Origin: Candidatus Methanosuratincola sp.
GTDB taxonomy: Archaea > Thermoproteota > Methanomethylicia > Methanomethylicales > Methanomethylicaceae
Length of the DNA stretch: 15,441 nucleotides
Direction: 5' to 3'
Assembly: GCA_029907755.1 (NCBI GenBank)
Contig: JARYLH010000019.1
Span: 1-15,441, forward strand
In this document: positions 12,312 through 15,441 of the stretch, one piece after another
Layout of the letters: each line of letters begins with the position of its first letter
Numbering within the stretch: the stretch's first letter is position 1
Translations under genes and position numbers: made by a program
The notes under the pieces: generated by a model
The model's database searches: none
What the model was told of the DNA's origin: nothing
Seen by the model: only the letters and a program-made list of their open reading frames with translations

Positions 12312-12983
12312 TCAGAATGTAGCCTTGACGATCATCGCGGTGAGCACGTCTGACCCATTCTCCGCCGAGTCGGCTATTGTGTCCACCATCAGTATGAAGT
12401 CCCTCAGCTGGAGGTAGGTGAGCGTCGAGAATTCGTTCTCGTGCCTTGATATTTGCATCAGGATGTCCAACTTTATCTCGTCCAGCCTCTCCTCTGCCTT
12501 CTCGACCCTGTGTGCAGCCGCGATCGCCTTCCTGGAGTCCTTGTCCAAAAGCCCGACCGCCCCCTCCAGTTCCTTCACTATCTCGATCGTGCCGGCGATC
12601 AGCCTCTCGATGTTGGGGCAGTCCTGGAAAAATTCCTGCAGCTCGCCCTGGCGGGGCTCTCTTGACGAGAGGATCCTGGACGCGTCCTTAGCCCTGTCTG
12701 ATATCGCGTCCAGCGCCTCTGCAAGCCTCAGAAAGTCCTCCTTCAGACCCACGAAGAGCGTGCCCCTGTAGAGGTTCATCTCGATCCCCCTCTTCACCTC
12801 GTCGGCCTCCCTCTCGAGCGCGGCTATCCTCTCCGCAATGGATCTGACCACAGCCCAGTCTCCCCCTCTGCATGCCGCCACGAGGTCTCCCAGTAGCTCG
12901 ACAGACTGGAGGACGAGCGCCTGGTGCTCCCTGAGCTTCTCGCTGGTCCCCCTGAAGGGTAGCGAAGCGAGCCTCCTCCACAT
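12312..12983 (-). CDS. DUF47/PhoU-like Pit accessory protein
   Basis: 223-residue all-helical protein of the DUF47 family (PhoU-like), which is commonly encoded next to PiT transporters and is thought to regulate them. The family pattern is visible: an N-terminal HQALVLQSVELLGDLVAA helix, a metal-binding acidic motif in ALEREADEVKRGIEMNLYRG near 75-94, DAISDRAKDASRIL in the middle, and a second acidic set in RVEKAEERLDEIKLDILMQI near 161-180, ending with DFILMVDTIADSAENGSDVL. The ATG directly follows the valS TAG with no gap (TAGATG), and the pit gene is 10 bases downstream, so all three genes should be translated from one transcript. Confidence 0.9.
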   Translation of the reverse strand: MWRRLASLPFRGTSEKLREHQALVLQSVELLGDLVAACRGGDWAVVRSIAERIAALEREADEVKRGIEMNLYRGTLFVGLKEDFLRLAEALDAISDRAKDASRILSSREPRQGELQEFFQDCPNIERLIAGTIEIVKELEGAVGLLDKDSRKAIAAAHRVEKAEERLDEIKLDILMQISRHENEFSTLTYLQLRDFILMVDTIADSAENGSDVLTAMIVKATF

Positions 12984-15416
12984 CTACTTGATCAACTCTG
13001 CTTCCTTTTCGCCCAACTTGTACTCGATTTCATCGATGTGCAGGACCTGCCTTATCAGCCACTCGTTCTCCTGGTAGACCTTTAGCTCCTCCGAGTTGCC
13101 CTGGATTACCGCCCCCCTCACCCCTGCAGAAAGGGCCAGCTTGTTTTCCACCTTCCTGCTCCTCAGCAGCGCGATCATTGATATCACCTTCTCTCCCCTA
13201 GTGCCGTCAACCTCTGGCAGCTCCTCTGACTTCGGGTACGGCGAAGCGTGGACCGAGACGAACCCCATCTCCTCTCGGAAAAGGCTCTGGTAGATCTCCT
13301 CGGTGATGTGTGGGCAGATCGGTGCAAGGAGCCTGATGAAGTTCCAAATAACCGTGTGGAGCACGGACACCGCGGTCGCCCTGTCCTCCGCATTCCTTGG
13401 GCTGTAGAGCCTCGGCTTGACAGCCTCGATGTACTGGTCGCAGAAGTCGTGCCAGTAGAACTTCTGGAGCACGTCGACCGCAATGTGGAACTGGTACTTC
13501 TCCATCGCATCCCGAGCCTTGGAGATGGTATCCTTCAGCCTTGAGACGATCCACTTGTCCGTCTCGTCCATCGCCTTCGGATTGATCTTGGCTGTCCTTC
13601 CGCTTAAGAAGCCCTCCGCGAACCTGGCGGATGACCAGAGCTTCTGCAGGAAAGACTTCCCGTACTTGACCGGCTCCCACTTGAATGGGAAGTCCGATCC
13701 TATCGTGAGCGAGAAGAGTGCCTGCCTGATCGCGTCCGCCCCGTACTGGTTTATCCCCTGCTCGGGTATTATGACGTTGCCCTTCGACTTGGACATCCTG
13801 GTCCCGTCAGGTCCGAGTATGTGCCCGTTCACGAGCGCCCCCTTGAATGGTCCGGTGCCGGTAAGCACCGAGCAGCGGAGGATCGTGTAGTACATCCAAG
13901 TCCTGACGATGTCGTGCCCCTGCTGCCTCAGATCTACTGGGTAGGCCCTCTCGAACAGCCCCTTGTCCCTGAAGTAGCCTGTGACGATTAGAGGGGTGAT
14001 GCTCGAGTCGACCCAGCAGTCGCAGACGTCCGACGTCCCATTGATCCTGCTGCCTCCGCAGTTGGGGCACCTCTCCACGGGTGGCGGGGTGGAGCTGGTG
14101 TCGACCGGGAGGTCCTCCCTCCTCGGCGCTATGATCTGGTTGCAGTCTGCGCAGAACCAGAAAGGTATCGGGGTACCGAAGACCCTCTGCCTCGAGATGA
14201 GCCAGTCCCACTCTATGCTGCTCACCCAGTCGACCAGCCTGCCGTGGACGAACTCCGGGATCCACTCCATCCTCTCCGCCTCCCTGAGGACCATTTCCTT
14301 GAAATCCATCGACTTTATGAACCACTGGTCCTTCGTCAGGAACTCTATCGGCGTCATGCAGTCTGCCCTCTCTGTGTGGGCCAGGACGTTGTGAACGAAC
14401 TCCTCGCTCCTGATCAGGCTCCCCTCGGCCTCGAGGTCTTTGGCAACCTCTTCCCTTGCATCCGCGACCTTCATCCCGTTGTACTTCCTGGCATTCACCA
14501 TCCTGCCGTACTCGTCGACGGATCGTGTGACAGGGAGCTTGTAGATCTGCTGCCACTTGATGTCCTGCTCGTCGCCATATGTGCAGATCATGACAACGCC
14601 GGTCCCGAATTCCATGTCAACCGAACTGTCGGCGAGGATCCTCACCCTCTGGCCGAATATCGGTACCACTGCCTCCTTCCCGACCGCCCATAAGTAGCGA
14701 CTATCCTCGGGGTTGACCGCAAGCGCCTGGCACGCGTTTAGCATCTCGGGCCTCGTAGTCGCAACCTCCAGGTCGCGGTCGCCAGCCCTGAACCTCAGAT
14801 GGTAGAGCTGGCCCTTCTTCTGGATGTACCCCAGTTCCGCCTGTGCGAGCGCAGTGCCGCACTTGCTGCACCAGTGGACCGGGAACTCCTTCCTGTATAT
14901 CAGCCCCTTCTCGTGCATCTGGATCAGGGACTCCTGGACCGCCCTCCAGTAGCTCTTGTCCATCGTCCGGTACTCGAACTGCTCCCAGTCCGGGCGGTAC
15001 CCGAGCCTGATCATCGTCCGCTTCATGCTGTCTATCATGTTCGCGGTCCATTCCTCGCACCTCTTCCGGAAGAGGGCCCTGTCGTCCCTAGGGACCTTCC
15101 ACCTGTACTGGACCTTCAGCTCCGTGGGCAGCCCTTGGCAGTCCCACCCCTGTGGGAGTATCACGTCGTGGCCGGTCATCCTCTTGTACCTTGCAACCGT
15201 GTCGTTTATCACGTTCCAGTATGCATGCCCCATGTGGAGCTCGCCAGACGTGAACGGGGGAGGGGTGTCTATTGTGAATACGGGCCTCCCGTCGTTCTTG
15301 AATTTGTAAGCCTGATAAAACTCCTCACTCATCCACGCCTTCTGCCACTTTTCCTCCACGGATCGTGGCGAATAGACCTTCTCCATCTTACTCGTACCGT
15401 CCTTGGCTGACGACAA
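12984..15416 (-). CDS. valS: Valyl-tRNA synthetase (archaeal type)
   Basis: Class I aminoacyl-tRNA synthetase that charges tRNA-Val, 810 residues. In order: the nucleotide-binding HIGH motif as HMGHA at 61-65 after IDTPPPFTSGEL; GWDCQGLPTELKVQ; a zinc-knuckle HWCSKCGTALAQAE; the CP1 editing domain with VATTRPEM; SSIEWDWLISRQRVFGTPIPFW; a second knuckle CADCNQ...CPNCGG; DVCDCWVDSSITPL; the KMSKS loop as RMSKSKGN; and the anticodon-binding helical domain (FYWHDFCDQYIEAVKPRLY). It ends without the long coiled-coil arm of bacterial ValS, which is normal for archaea. Overall sequence points to ValS rather than IleS or LeuS. The start is TTG at 15416, six bases after GGAGGG; the next ATG (15386) has no such site. 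The DUF47 and pit genes follow in the same operon. Confidence 0.95.
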   Translation of the reverse strand: MSSAKDGTSKMEKVYSPRSVEEKWQKAWMSEEFYQAYKFKNDGRPVFTIDTPPPFTSGELHMGHAYWNVINDTVARYKRMTGHDVILPQGWDCQGLPTELKVQYRWKVPRDDRALFRKRCEEWTANMIDSMKRTMIRLGYRPDWEQFEYRTMDKSYWRAVQESLIQMHEKGLIYRKEFPVHWCSKCGTALAQAELGYIQKKGQLYHLRFRAGDRDLEVATTRPEMLNACQALAVNPEDSRYLWAVGKEAVVPIFGQRVRILADSSVDMEFGTGVVMICTYGDEQDIKWQQIYKLPVTRSVDEYGRMVNARKYNGMKVADAREEVAKDLEAEGSLIRSEEFVHNVLAHTERADCMTPIEFLTKDQWFIKSMDFKEMVLREAERMEWIPEFVHGRLVDWVSSIEWDWLISRQRVFGTPIPFWFCADCNQIIAPRREDLPVDTSSTPPPVERCPNCGGSRINGTSDVCDCWVDSSITPLIVTGYFRDKGLFERAYPVDLRQQGHDIVRTWMYYTILRCSVLTGTGPFKGALVNGHILGPDGTRMSKSKGNVIIPEQGINQYGADAIRQALFSLTIGSDFPFKWEPVKYGKSFLQKLWSSARFAEGFLSGRTAKINPKAMDETDKWIVSRLKDTISKARDAMEKYQFHIAVDVLQKFYWHDFCDQYIEAVKPRLYSPRNAEDRATAVSVLHTVIWNFIRLLAPICPHITEEIYQSLFREEMGFVSVHASPYPKSEELPEVDGTRGEKVISMIALLRSRKVENKLALSAGVRGAVIQGNSEELKVYQENEWLIRQVLHIDEIEYKLGEKEAELIK

Positions 15417-15422
15417 GGCAGT

Positions 15423-15428
15423 CCCTCC
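15423..15428 (-). promoter_or_regulatory. Shine-Dalgarno site that decides the valS start
   Basis: GGAGGG on the minus strand lies six bases before the TTG at 15416. It favours this start over the in-frame ATG 30 bases further in. The promoter is beyond the window, or within the last 13 bases, which are A/T-rich. Confidence 0.65.
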
Positions 15429-15441
15429 GGATTTACAAATG

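Overview
The window is archaeal chromosome, GC-rich by eye. The evidence is a split RNA polymerase largest subunit (A' and A'' as separate genes), the order rpoA1-rpoA2-L30e-nusA-S12-S7-EF-1alpha-S10, a two-KH-domain NusA of archaeal type, archaeal-type ValS and EF-1alpha, TATA-box promoters, and a tRNA gene with a bulge-helix-bulge intron. The protein sequences look most like the TACK side of the archaea. From memory, ammonia-oxidising Nitrososphaeria usually carry a fused rpoA, so the split argues against that group. I cannot name a lineage with confidence. There are no insertion sequences, CRISPR arrays, phage genes or gene-free stretches over 300 bases.

Region 1 (1-5889, + strand) is the transcription and translation operon. 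It holds the 3' part of rpoA1, then rpoA2, rpl30e and nusA packed with gaps of 1-4 bases, then a promoter and rps12-rps7. A hairpin that overlaps the rps7 stop codon and a new TATA box separate rps7 from the EF-1alpha gene and rps10. Points of note are a Lys/Ala-rich extension at the start of A'', an apparent AUA start codon for nusA, and an Asp replacing the usual Gly in switch I of EF-1alpha.

Region 2 (5890-8254, + strand) is a small stress or accessory island: a TspO/MBR-like membrane protein, a UvdE-type UV damage endonuclease, and a stand-alone small ferritin-like protein of the kind fused to, or packaged in, encapsulin shells. Inverted repeats lie just upstream of the TspO-like promoter.

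Region 3 (8474-11352) is an RNA splicing and repair cluster. An intron-containing tRNA-Ser(UGA) gene on the minus strand points away from archease, RtcB (the tRNA-splicing ligase) and a metallo-beta-lactamase-fold hydrolase on the plus strand. A substrate of the splicing ligase thus sits beside the ligase and its activator, and one near-symmetric TATA element may serve both directions.

Region 4 (11363-15416, minus strand) is a tight operon of valS, a DUF47/PhoU-like protein and a PiT-family phosphate transporter. It runs convergent to region 3 with only 10 bases between stop codons. Outside the core operon, TTG start codons are common (uvdE, archease, the MBL-fold gene, pit, valS).
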